NCBI GenBank assembly: GCA_033782935.1
Contig: JAWQEG010000004.1
Span: 992,001 to 1,056,000 of the forward strand
Reading direction: 5' to 3'
DNA from: Petrolisthes cinctipes
Lineage: Eukaryota; Arthropoda; Malacostraca; Decapoda; Porcellanidae
DNA length: 64,000 nucleotides
Position numbers and translations under genes: made by a program. Below the pieces are notes generated by a model. It searched no databases. It was given only the letters and a program-made list of their open reading frames with translations, and was not told where the DNA came from. Shown piece after piece: positions 49,991-62,585 of this stretch. Position 1 is the first letter of the stretch. Each line of letters begins with the position of its first letter.

Positions 49991-51976
49991 CAGATTGCTT
50001 CTGGGACCCCAAAATATTGAATTTTCGGGTGTTTTGAGCCTGAATTTGAGATATAAACGGGAACAGAAGATACATGCACATATTGACTTTGGGCATCTAA
50101 AATATCGATTTTCAGCATGTTTTGGGCCTGTATTTTGAAAATACTCTAACACTGACTAGGCATGTACAGATTGCTTCTGGGACCCCAAAATATTGAATTT
50201 TTCGGGTGTTTTGAGTAAGAATTTGAGATATAAACGGGTACTGAAGATGCATGCACATATCGACTTTTGTGCACCTAAAAGATCGTTTTTCAGTATGTTT
50301 TGAGCATGTATTTTGAAAATACTCTAACACGGAGTAGGCATGTACAGATCGCTTCTGGGACCCCAAAATATCGAATTTTCGGGTGTTTTGAGCCAGAATT
50401 TGAGATATAAACGGGTACAGAAGATGCATGCACATATCGACTTTTGGGCACCTAAAAGATCGATTTTCAGTATGTTTTTGGCCTGTATTTTGAAAATACT
50501 CTAACACGGAGTAGGCATGTACAGATACCTTCTGGGACCTCTAAATATCGAATTTTCGTGTGTTTTGGGACTGAATTTGAGATATCGATTTTTTGGCACC
50601 TAAAATGTCGATTTTTAGCATGTTTTTAGCCTATATTTTGAAAATATTCTAGCACTGTGTAGGCATGTACAGATTGCTTCTGGGACCCCAAAATATTGAA
50701 TTTTCGGGTGTTTTGAGCCTGAATTTGAGATATAAACGGGTACGGAAGATACATGCACATATTGACTTTGGGCATCTAAAATATCGATTTTCAGCATGTT
50801 TTGGGCCTGTATTTTGAAAATACTCTAACACTGAGTAGGCATGTACAGATTGCTTCTGGGACCCCAAAATATTGAATTTTCGGGTGTTTTGAGCCTGAAT
50901 TAGAGATATAAACGGGTACTGAAGATGCATGCACATATCGACTTTTGTGCACCTAAAAGATCGATTTTCAGTATGTTTTGAGCATGTATTTTGAAAATAC
51001 TCTAACACGGAGTAGGCATGTACAGATCGCTTCTGGGACCCCTAAATATCGAATTTTCGGGTGTTTTGGGACTGAATTTGAGATATCGACTTTTTGGCAC
51101 CTAAAAGGTCGATTTTTAGCATGTTTTTAGCCTATATTTTGAAAATATTCTAGCACTGTACAGATTGCTTCTGGGACCCCAAAATATTGAATTTTCGGGT
51201 GTTTTGAGCCAGAATTTGTGATATAAACGGGTACAGAAGATGCATGCACATATCGACTTTTGGGCACCTAAAAGATCGATTTTCAGTGTGTTTTTGGCCT
51301 GTTTTTTGAAAATACTCTAACACGGAGTAGGCATGTACAGATACCTTCTGGGACCTCTAAATATCGAATTTTCGGGTGTTTTGGGACTGAATTTAAGATA
51401 TCGATTTTTTGGCACCTAAAATGTCGATTTTTAGCATGTTTTTAGCCTATATTTTGAAAATATTCTAGCACTGTGTAGGCACGTACAGATTGCTTCTGGG
51501 ACCCCAAAATATTGAATTTTCGGGTGTTTTGAGCCTGAATTTGAGATATAAACGGGTACAGAAGATACATGCACATATTGACTTTGGGCATCTAAAATAT
51601 CGATTTTCAGCATGTTTTGGGCGTTTATTTTGAAAATACTCTAACACTGAGTAGGCATGTACAGATTGCTTCTGGGACCCCAAAATATTGAATTTTCGGG
51701 TGTTTTGAGCCTGAATTTGAGATATAAACGGGTACTGAAGATGCATGCACATATCGACTTTTGTGCTCCTAAAAGATCGATTTTCAGTATGTTTTGAGCA
51801 TGTATTTTGAAAATACTCTAACACGGAGTAGGCATGTACAGATCGCTTCTGGGACCCCTAAATATCGAATTTTCGGGTGTTTTGGGACTGAATTTGAGAT
51901 ATCGACTTTTTGGCACCTAAAAGATCGATTTTTAGCACGTTTTTAGCCTATATTTTGAAAATATTCTAGCACTGTA
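49991..51976 (+). repeat. 1986-bp twelve-monomer unit, copy 1
   Basis: Markers shared with copy 2 at 1986 bp are CGGGAACAGAAG (50058), CTGACTAGGC (50152), TTTTGAGTAAGAATTT (50210), TTTTCGTGTGTTTTGG (50553), GTACGGAAG (50740) and GGGCGTTTATTTTG (51619), plus 10-bp junction deletions near 51157 and 51974. Twelve full monomers would be 2006 bp; the two deletions account for 1986. Changes private to this copy include GATCGTTTTTC (50281), AATTAGAGAT (50899), AAAAGGTCG (51104), ACGTACAG (51481) and AGCACGTTTTT (51936). Confidence 0.92.
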
Positions 51977-53962
51977 CAGATTGCTTCTGGGACCCCAAAA
52001 TATTGAATTTTCGGGTGTTTTGAGCCTGAATTTGAGATATAAACGGGAACAGAAGATACATGCACATATTGACTTTGGGCATCTAAAATATCGATTTTCA
52101 GCATGTTTTGGGCCTGTATTTTGAAAATACTCTAACACTGACTAGGCATGTACAGATTGCTTCTGGGACCCCAAAATATTGAATTTTTCGGGTGTTTTGA
52201 GTAAGAATTTGAGATATAAACGGGTACTGAAGATGCATGCACATATCGACTTTTGTGCACCTAAAAGATCGATTTTCAGTATGTTTTGAGCATGTATTTT
52301 GAAAATACTCTAACACGGAGTAGGCATGTACAGATCGCTTCTGGGACCCCAAAATATCGAATTTTCGGGTGTTTTGAGCCAGAATTTGAGATATAAACGG
52401 GTACAGAAGATGCATGCACATATCGACTTTTGGGCACCTAAAAGATCGATTTTCAGTATGTTTTTGGCCTGTATTTTGAAAATACTCTAACACGGAGTAG
52501 GCATGTACAGATACCTTCTGGGACCTCTAAATATCGAATTTTCGTGTGTTTTGGGACTGAATTTGAGATATCGATTTTTTGGCACCTAAAATGTCGATTT
52601 TTAGCATGTTTTTAGCCTATATTTTGAAAATATTCTAGCACTGTGTAGGCATGTACAGATTGCTTCTGGGACCCCAAAATATTGAATTTTCGGGTGTTTT
52701 GAGCCTGAATTTGAGATATAAACGGGTACGGAAGATACATGCACATATTGACTTTGGGCATCTAAAATATCGATTTTCAGCATGTTTTGGGCCTGTATTT
52801 TGAAAATACTCTAACACTGAGTAGGCATGTACAGATTGCTTCTGGGACCCCAAAATATTGAATTTTCGGGTGTTTTGAGCCTGAATTTGAGATATAAACG
52901 GGTACTGAAGATGCATGCACATATCGACTTTTGTGCACCTAAAAGATCGATTTTCAGTATGTTTTGAGCATGTATTTTGAAAATACTCTAACACGGAGTA
53001 GGCATGTACAGATCGCTTCTGGGACCCCTAAATATCGAATTTTCGGGTGTTTTGGGACTGAATTTGAGATATCGACTTTTTGGCACCTAAAAGATCGATT
53101 TTTAGCATGTTTTTAGCCTATATTTTGAAAATATTCTAGCACTGTACAGATTGCTTCTGGGACCCCAAAATATTGAATTTTCGGGTGTTTTGAGCCAGAA
53201 TTTGTGATATAAACGGGTACAGAAGATGCATGCACATATCGACTTTTGGGCACCTAAAAGATCGATTTTCAGTGTGTTTTTGGCCTGTTTTTTGAAAATA
53301 CTCTAACACGGAGTAGGCATGTACAGATACCTTCTGGGACCTCTAAATATCGAATTTTCGGGTGTTTTGGGACTGAATTTAAGATATCGATTTTTTGGCA
53401 CCTAAAATGTCGATTTTTAGCATGTTTTTAGCCTATATTTTGAAAATATTCTAGCACTGTGTAGGCATGTACAGATTGCTTCTGGGACCCCAAAATATTG
53501 AATTTTCGGGTGTTTTGAGCCTGAATTTGAGATATAAACGGGTACAGAAGATACATGCACATATTGACTTTGGGCATCTAAAATATCGATTTTCAGCATG
53601 TTTTGGGCGTTTATTTTGAAAATACTCTAACACTGAGTAGGCATGTACAGATTGCTTCTGGGACCCCAAAATATTGAATTTTCGGGTGTTTTGAGCCTGA
53701 ATTTGAGATATAAACGGGTACTGAAGATGCATGCACATATCGACTTTTGTGCTCCTAAAAGATCGATTTTCAGTATGTTTTGAGCATGTATTTTGAAAAT
53801 ACTCTAACAAGGAGTAGGCATGTACAGATCGCTTCTGGGACCCCTAAATATCGAATTTTCGGGTGTTTTGGGACTGAATTTGAGATATCGACTTTTTGGC
53901 ACCTAAAAGATCGATTTTTAGCATGTTTTTAGCCTATATTTTGAAAATATTCTAGCACTGTA
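51977..53962 (+). repeat. 1986-bp unit, copy 2
   Basis: Tandem copy of 49991-51976. It carries the common base at each of the copy 1 private sites and has its own AACAAGGAGTAGG near 53808. A handful of differences in about 2 kb indicates a recent duplication. Confidence 0.92.
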
Positions 53963-56900
53963 CAGATTGCTTCTGGGACCCCAAAATATTGAATTTTCGG
54001 GTGTTTTGAGACTGAATTTGAGATATAAACGGGTACAGAAGATACATGCACATATTGACTTTGGGCACCAAAAATATCGATTTTCAGCATGTTTTGGTCC
54101 TGAATTTTGAAAATACTCTAACACTGAGTAGGCATGTACAGATCGCTTCTGGGACCCCTAAATATCGAATTTTCGGGTGTTTAGGGCCAGAATTTGAGAT
54201 ATAAACGGGTACAGAAGATGCATGCACATATCGACCTTTGGGCACCTAAAAGATCGATTTTCAGTATGTTTTTGGCCTGTATTTTGAAAATACTCTAACA
54301 CGGAGTAGGCATGTACAGATACCTTCTGGGACCTCTAAATATCGAATTTTCGGGTGTTTTGGGACTGAATTTGAGATATCGATTTTTTGGCACCTAAAAT
54401 GTCGATTTTTAGCATGATTTTAGCCTATATTTTGAAAATATTCTAGCACTGTGTAGGCATGTACAGATTGCTTCTGGGACCCCAAAATATTGAATTTTCG
54501 GGTGTTTTGAGCCTGAATTTGAGATATAAACGGGTACAGAAGATACATGCACAAATTGACTTTGGGCATCTAAAATATCGATTTTCAGCATGTTTTGGGC
54601 CTGTATTTTGAAAATACTCTAACACTGAGTAGGCATGTACAGATTGCTTCTGGGACCCCAAAATATTGAATTTTCGGGTGTTTTGAGCCTGAATTTGAGA
54701 TATAAACGGGTACTGAAGATGCATGCACATATCGACTTTTGTGCACCTAAAAGATCGATTTTCAGTATGTTTTGAGCATGTATTTTGAAAATAATCTAAC
54801 ACGGAATAGGCATGTACAGATCGCTTCTGGGACCCCTAAATATCGAATTTTCGGGTGTTTTGGGACTGAATTTGAGATATCGACTTTTTGGCACCTAAAA
54901 GATTGATTTTTAGCATGTTTTTAGCCTATATTTTGAAAATATTCTAGCACTGAGTAGGCATGTACAGATTGCTTCTGGGACCCCAAAATATTGAATTTTC
55001 GGGTGTTTTGAGCCAGAATTTGTGATATAAACGGGTACAGAAGATGCATGCACATATCGACTTTTGGGCACCTAAAAGATCGATTTTCAGTGTGTTTTTG
55101 GCCTGTATTTTGAAAATACTCTAACACGGAGTAGGCATGTACAGATACATTCTGGGACCTCTAAATATCGAATTTTCGGGTGTTTTGGGACTGAATTTAA
55201 GATATCGATTTTTTGGCACCTAAAATGTCGATTTTTAGCATGTTTTTAGCCTATATTTTGAAAATATTCTAGCACTGTGTAGGCATGTACAGATTGCTTC
55301 TGGGACCCCAAAATATTGAATTTTCGGGTGTTTTGAGCCTGAATTTGAGATATAAACGGGTACAGAAGATACATGCACATATTGACTTTGGGCATCTAAA
55401 ATATCGATTTTCAGCATGTTTTGGGCGTTTATTTTGAAAATACTCTAACACTGAGTAGGCATGTACAGATTGCTTCTGGGACCCCAAAATATTGAATTTT
55501 CGGGTGTTTTGAGCCTGAATTTGAGATATAAACGGGTACTGAAGATGCATGCACATATCGACTTTTGTGCTCCTAAAAGATCGATTTTCAGTATGTTTTG
55601 AGCATGTATTTTGAAAATACTCTAACACGGAGTAGGCATGTACAGATCGCTTCTGGGACCCCTAAATATCGAATTTTCGGGTGTTTTGGGACTAAATTTG
55701 AGATATCGACTTTTTGGCACCTAAAAGATCGATTTTTAGCATGTTTTTAGCCTATATTTTGAAAATATTCTAGCACTGCACAGATTGCTTCTGGGACCCC
55801 AAAATATTGAATTTTCGGGTGTTTTGAGCATGAATTTGAGATATAAACGGGTACTGAAGATGCATGCACATATCGACTTTTGTGCACCTAAAAGATCGAT
55901 TTTCAGTATGTTTTGAGCATGTATTTTGAAAAGACTCTAACACGGAGTAGGCATGTACAGATCGCTTCTGGGACCCCTAAATATCGAATTTTCGGGTGTT
56001 TTGGGACTGAATTTGAGATATCGACTTTTTGGCACCTAAAAGATCGATTTTCAGCATGTTTTTAGCCTATATTTTGAAAATAATCTAGCACTGAGTAGGC
56101 ATGTACAGATTGCTTCTGGGACCCCTTAATATTGAATTTTCGGGTGTTTTGAGCCTGATTTTGAGATATAAACGGGTACAGAAGATACATGCACATATTG
56201 ACTTTGGGCATCAAAAATATCAAATTTTCAGTATGTTTTGGGCCTGAATTTTGAAAATACTCTAACACGGAGTAGGCATGTACAGATACCTTCTGGGACC
56301 TCTAAATATCGAATTTTCGGGAGTTTTGGGACTGAATTTGAGATATCGATTTTTTGGCACCTAAAATGTCGATTTTTAGCATGTTTTTAGCCTATATTTT
56401 GAAAATATTCTAGCACTGTGTAGGCATGTACAGATTGCTTCTGGGACCCCAAAATATTGAATTTTCGGGTGTTTTGAGCCTGAATTTGAGATATAAACGG
56501 GTACAGAAGATACATGCACATATTGACTTTGGGCATCTAAAATATCGATTTTCAGCATGTTTTGGGCCTGTATTTTGAAAATATTCTAGCACTGAGTAGG
56601 CATGTACAGATTGCTTCTGGGACCCCAAAATATTGAATTTTCGGGTGTTTTGAGCCTGAATTTGAGATATAAACGGGTACAGAAGATACATGCACATATT
56701 GACTTTGGGCACCAAAAATATCGATTTTCAGCATGTTTTGGGCCTGAATTTTGAAAATACTCTAACACGGAGTAGGCATGTACAGATCGCTTCTGGGACC
56801 CCAAAATATCGAATTTTCGGGTGTTTTGAGCCAGAATTTGAGATATAAACGGGTACAGAAGATGCATGCACATATCGACTTTTGGGCACCTAAAAGATCG

Positions 56901-57927
56901 ATTTTCAGTATGTTTTTGGCCTGTATTTTGAAAATACTCTAACACGGAGTAGGCATGTACAGATACCTTCTGGGTCCTCTAAATATCGAATTTTCGGCTG
57001 TTTTGGGACTGAATTTGAGATATCGATTTTTTGGCATCTAAAATATCGATTTTTAGCATGTTTTTAGCCTATATTTTGAAAATATTCTAGCACTGTGTAG
57101 GCATGTACAGATTGCTTCTGGGACCCCAAAATATTGAATTTTCGGGTGTTTTGAGCCTGAATTTGAGATATAAACGGGTACAGAAGATACATGCACATAT
57201 TGACTTTGGGCATCTAAAATATCGATTTTCAGCATGTTTTGGGCCTGTATTTTGAAAATACTCTAACACTGAGTAGGCATGTACAGATTGCTTCTGGGAC
57301 CCCAAAATATTGAATTTTCGGGTGTTTTGAGCCTGAATTTGAGATATAAACGGGTACTGAAGATGCATGCACATATCGACTTTTGTGCACCTAAAAGATC
57401 GATTTTCAGTATGTTTTGAGCATGTATTTTGAAAATACTCTAACACGGAGTAGGCATGTACAGATCGCTTCTGTGACCCCTAAATATCGAATTTTCGGGT
57501 GTTTTGGGACTGAATTTGAGATATCGACTTTTTGGCACCTAAAAGATCGATTTTTACCATGTTTTTAGCCTATTTTTTGAAAATATTCTAGCACTGAGTA
57601 GGCATGTACAGATTGCTTCTGGGACCCCAAAATATTGAATTTTCGGGTGTTTTGAGCCTGAATTTGAGATATAAACGGGTACAGAAGATACATGCACATA
57701 TTGACTTTGGGCACCAAAAATATCGATTTTCAGCATGTTTTGGGCCTGAATTTTGAAAATACTCTAACACGGAGTAGGCATGTACAGATACCTTCTGGGA
57801 CCTCTAAATATCGAATTTTCGGGTGTTTTGGGACTGAATTTGAGATATCGATTTTTTGGCACCTAAAATGTCGATTTTTAGCATGTTTTTAGCCTATATT
57901 TTGAAAATATTCTAGCACTGTGTAGGC

Positions 57928-59078
57928 ATGTACAGATTGCTTCTGGGACCCCAAAATATTGAATTTTCGGGTGTTTTGAGCCTGAATTTGAGATATAATC
58001 GGGTACAGAAGATACATGCACATATTGACTTTGGGCATCTAAAATATCGATTTTCAGCATGTTTTGGGCCTGTATTTTGAAAATACTCTAACACTGAGTA
58101 GGCATGTACAGATTGCTTCTGGGACCCCAAAATATTGAATTTTCGGGTGTTTTGGGACTGAATTTGAGATATCGACTTTTTGGCACCTAAAAGATCGATT
58201 TTTAGCATGTTTTTAGCCTATATTTTGAAAATATTCTAGCACTGAGTAGGCATGTACAGATTGCTTCTGGGACCCCAAAATATTGAATTTTCGGGTGTTT
58301 TGAGCCAGAATTTGAGATATAAACGGGTACAGAAGATGCATGCACATATCGACTTTCGGGCACCTAAAAGATCGATTTTCAGTGTGTTTTTGGCCTGTAT
58401 TTTGAAAATACTCTAACACGGAATAGGCATGTACAGATACCTTCTGGGACCTCTAAATATCGAATTTTTGGGTGTTTTGGGACTAAATTTAAGATATCGA
58501 TTTTTTGGCACCTAAAATGTCGATTTTTAGCATGTTTTTAGCCTATATTTTGAAAATATTCTAGCACTGTGTAGGCATGTACAGATTGCTTCTGGGACCC
58601 CAAAATATTGAATTTTCGGGTGTTTTGAGCCTGAATTTGAGATATAAACGGGTACAGAAGATACATGCACATATTGACTTTGGGCATCTAAAATATCGAT
58701 TTTCAGCATGTTTTGGGCCTGTATTTTGAAAATACTCTAACACTGAGTAGGCATGTACAGATTGCTTCTGGGACCCCAAAATATTGAATTTTCGGGTGTT
58801 TTGAGCCTGAATTTGAAATATAAACGGGTACTGAAGATGCATGCACATATCGACTTTTGTGCTCCTAAAAGATCGATTTTCAGTATGTTTTGAGCATGTA
58901 TTTTGAAAATACTCTAACACGGAGTAGTCATGTACAGATACCTTCTGGGACCTCTAAATATCGAATTTTCGGGTGTTTTGGGACTGAATTTGAGATATCG
59001 ATTTTTTGGCACCTAAAATGTCGATTTTTAGCATGTATTTAGCCTATATTTTGTAAAATATTCTAGCACTGTGTAGGC
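57928..59078 (+). repeat. 1151-bp seven-monomer unit, copy 1
   Basis: Order and lengths: E 176, chimeric short 148 (58104-58251), A/F hybrid 177, D 148, E 176, A 177, D 149 (with TATTTTGTAAAATATTC). They sum to 1151 bp. Shared markers with copy 2 are the chimeric short monomer, ACACGGAATAGGC, TTTTTGGGTGTTTTGGGAC and AATTTGAAATATAAACGGG. Confidence 0.9.
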
Positions 59079-60064
59079 ATGTACAGATTGCTTCTGGGAC
59101 CCCAAAATATTGAATTTTCGGGTGTTTTGAGCCTGAATTTGAGATATAAACGGGTACAGAAGATACATGCACATATTGACTTTGGGCATCTAAAATATCG
59201 ATTTTCAGCATGTTTTGGGCCTGTATTTTGAAAATACTCTAACACGGAGTAGGCATGTACAGATTGCTTCTGGGACCCCAAAATATTGAATTTTCGGGTG
59301 TTTTGGGACTGAATTTGAGATATCGACTTTTTGGCACCTAAAAGATCGATTTTTAGCATGTTTTTAGCCTATATTTTGAAAATATTCTAGCACTGAGTAG
59401 GCATGTACAGATTGCTTCTGGGACCCCAAAATATTGAATTTTCGGGTGTTTTGAGCCAGAATTTGAGAAGATGCATGCACATATCGACTTTTGGGCACCT
59501 AAAAGATCGATTTTCAGTGTGTTTTTGGCCTGTATTTTGAAAATACTCTAACACGGAATAGGCATGTACAGATATCTTCTGGGACCTCTAAATATCGAAT
59601 TTTTGGGTGTTTTGGGACTAAATTTAAGATATCGATTTTTTGGCACCTAAAATGTCGATTTTTAGCATGTTTTTAGCCTATATTTTGAAAATATTCTAGC
59701 ACTGTGTAGGCATGTACAGATTGCTTCTGGGACCCCAAAATATTGAATTTTCGGGTGTTTTGAGCCTGAATTTGAGATATAAACGGGTACAGAAGATACA
59801 TGCACATATTGACTTTGGGCATCTAAAATATCGATTTTCAGCATGTTTTGGGCCTGTATTTTGAAAATACTCTAACACTGAGTAGGCATGTACAGATTGC
59901 TTCTGGGACCCCAAAATATTGAATTTTCGGGTGTTTTGAGCCTGAATTTGAAATATAAACGGGTACTGAAGATGCATGCACATATCGACTTTTGTGCTCC
60001 TAAAAGATCGATTTTCAGTATGTTTTGAGCATGTATTTTGAAAATACTCTAACACGGAGTAGGC
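59079..60064 (+). repeat. 1151-bp unit, copy 2, with 16-bp deletion
   Basis: Same order (E, chimeric short 59255-59402, A/F hybrid, D, E, A) as copy 1. The A/F hybrid is only 161 bp because 16 bp are lost near 59467, so later markers are spaced 1135 bp instead of 1151. The next monomer (60065) is B, not D, so similarity ends there. Confidence 0.9.
59461..59475 (+). other. 16-bp deletion inside an A/F monomer
   Basis: Reads AATTTGAGAAGATGCATGC where other copies have GAGATATAAACGGGTACAGAAG. Loss of 16 bp between two AG dinucleotides removes the CENP-B-box-like site and leaves the second half intact. The monomer (59403-59563) is 161 bp. Confidence 0.9.
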
Positions 60065-60553
60065 ATGTACAGATCGCTTCTGGGACCCCTAAATATAGAA
60101 TTTTCGGGTGTTTTGGGACTGAATTTGAGATATCGACTTTTTGGCACCTAAAAGATCGATTTTTAGCATGTTTGTAGCCTATATTTTGAAAATATTCTAG
60201 CACTGTACAGATTGCTTCTGGGATCCCAAAATATTGAATTTTCGGGTGTTTTGAGCATGAATTTGAGATATAAACGGGTACAGAAGATACATGCACATAT
60301 TGACTTTGGGCACCAAAAATATCGATTTCAGCATGTTTTGGGCCTGAATTTTGAAAATACTCTAACACGGAGTAGGCATGTACAGATCGCTTCTGGGACC
60401 CCAAAATATCGAATTTTCGGGTGTTTAGGGCCAGAATTTGAGATGTAAACGGGTACAGAAGATGCATGCACATATCGACTTTAGGCACCTAAAAGATCGA
60501 TTTTCAGTATGTTTTTGGCCTGTATTTTGAAAATACTCTAACACGGAGTAAGC

Positions 60554-61044
60554 ATGTACAGATACCATCTGGGACCTCTAAATATCGAATTTTCGGGTGT
60601 TTTGGGACTGAATTTGAGATATCGATTTTTTGGCACCTAAAAGATCGATTTTTAGCATGTTTTTAGCCTATATTTTGAAAATATTCTAGCACTGTACAGA
60701 TTGCTTCTGGGACCCCAAAATATTGAATTTTCTGGTGTTTTGAGCCTGAATTTGAGATATAAACGGGTACAGAAGATACATGCACATATTGACTTTGGGC
60801 ACCAAAAATATCGATTTTCAGCATGTTTTGGGCCTGAATTTTGAAAATACTCTAACACGGAGTAGGCATGAACAGATCGCTTCTGGGACCCCAAAATATC
60901 GAATTTTCGGGTGTTCAGGGTCAGAATTTGAGATATAAACGGGTACAGAAGATGCATGCACATATCGACTTTTGGGCACCTTAAAGATCGATTTTCAGTA
61001 TGTTTTTGGCCTGTATTTTGAAAATACTCTAACACGGAGTAAGC
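60554..61044 (+). repeat. 491-bp three-monomer unit, copy 1
   Basis: Short D/B hybrid with a 10-bp junction deletion (138), C (176) and F (177) sum to 491 bp. Markers: GATACCATCTGGG (60561), CATGAACAGATCGC (60866), GTGTTCAGGGTCAGAATTTG (60911) and GGCACCTTAAAGATCG (60975). Confidence 0.92.
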
Positions 61045-61535
61045 ATGTACAGATACCATCTGGGACCTCTAAATATCGAATTTTCGGGTGTTTTGGGACT
61101 GAATTTGAGATATCGATTTTTTGGCACCTAAAAGATCGATTTTTAGCATGTTTTTAGCCTATATTTTGAAAATATTCTAGCACTGTACAGATTGCTTCTG
61201 GGACCCCAAAATATTGAATTTTCTGGTGTTTTGAGCCTGAATTTGAGATATAAACGGGTACAGAAGATACATGCACATATTGACTTTGGGCACCAAAAAT
61301 ATTGATTTTCAGCATGTTTTGGGCCTGAATTTTGAAAATACTCTAACACGGAGTAGGCATGAACAGATCGCTTCTGGGACCCCAAAATATCGAATTTTCG
61401 GGTGTTCAGGGTCAGAATTTGAGATATAAACGGGTACAGAAGATGCATGCACATATCGACTTTTGGGCACCTTAAAGATCGATTTTCAGTATGTTTTTGG
61501 CCTGTATTTTGAAAATACTCTAACACGGAGTAGGC
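61045..61535 (+). repeat. 491-bp three-monomer unit, copy 2
   Basis: Tandem copy of 60554-61044 with the same four markers. The one difference noticed is AATATTGATTTTC near 61300 for AATATCGATTTTC. The next monomer (61536) is an ordinary D. Confidence 0.92.
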
Positions 61536-62585
61536 ATGTACAGATACCTTCTGGGACCTCTAAATATCGAATTTTCGGGTGTTTTGGGACTGAATTTGAG
61601 ATATCGATTTTTTGGCACCTAAAATGTCGATTTTTAGCATGTTTTTAGCCTATATTTTGAAAATATTCTAGCACTGTGTAGGCATGTACAGATTGCTTCT
61701 GGGACCCCAAAATATTGAATTTTCGGGTGTTTTGAGCCTGAATTTGAGATATAAACGGGTACAGAAGATACATGCACATATTGACTTTGGGCATCTGAAA
61801 TATCGATTTTTAGCATGTTTTGGGCCTGTATTTTGAAAATACTCTAACACTGAGTAGGCATGTACAGATTGCTTCTGGGACCCCAAAATATTGAATTTTC
61901 GGGTGTTTTGAGCCTGAATTTGAGATATAAACGGGTACTGAAGATGCATGCACATATCGACTTTTGTGCACCTAAAAGATCGATTTTCAGTATGTTTTGA
62001 GCATGTATTTTGAAAATACTTTAACACGGAGTAGGCATGTACAGATCGCTTCTGGGACCCCTAAATATCGAATTTTTGGGTGTTTTGGGACTGAATTTGA
62101 GATATCGACTTTTTGGCACCTAAAAGATCGATTTTTAGCATGTTTTTAGCCTATATTTTGAAAATATTCTAGCACTGAGTAGGCATGTACAGATTGCTTC
62201 TGGGACCCCAAAATATTGAATTTTCGGGTGTTTTGAGCCTGAATTTGAGATATAAACGGGTACAGAAGATACATGCACATATTGACTTTGGGCACCAAAA
62301 ATATCGATTTTCAGCATGTTTTGGGCCTGAATTTTGAAAATACTCTAACACGGAGTAGGCATGTACAGATCGCTTCTGGGACCCCAAAATATCGAATTTT
62401 CGGGTGTTTAGGGCCAGAATTTGAGATATAAACGGGTACAGAAAATGCATGCACATATCGACTTTTGGGCACCTAAAAGATCGATTTTCAGTATGTTTTT
62501 GGCCTGTATTTTGAAAATACTCTAACACGGAGTAGGCATGTACAGATACCTTCTGGGACCTCTAAATATCGAATTTTCGGGTGTT

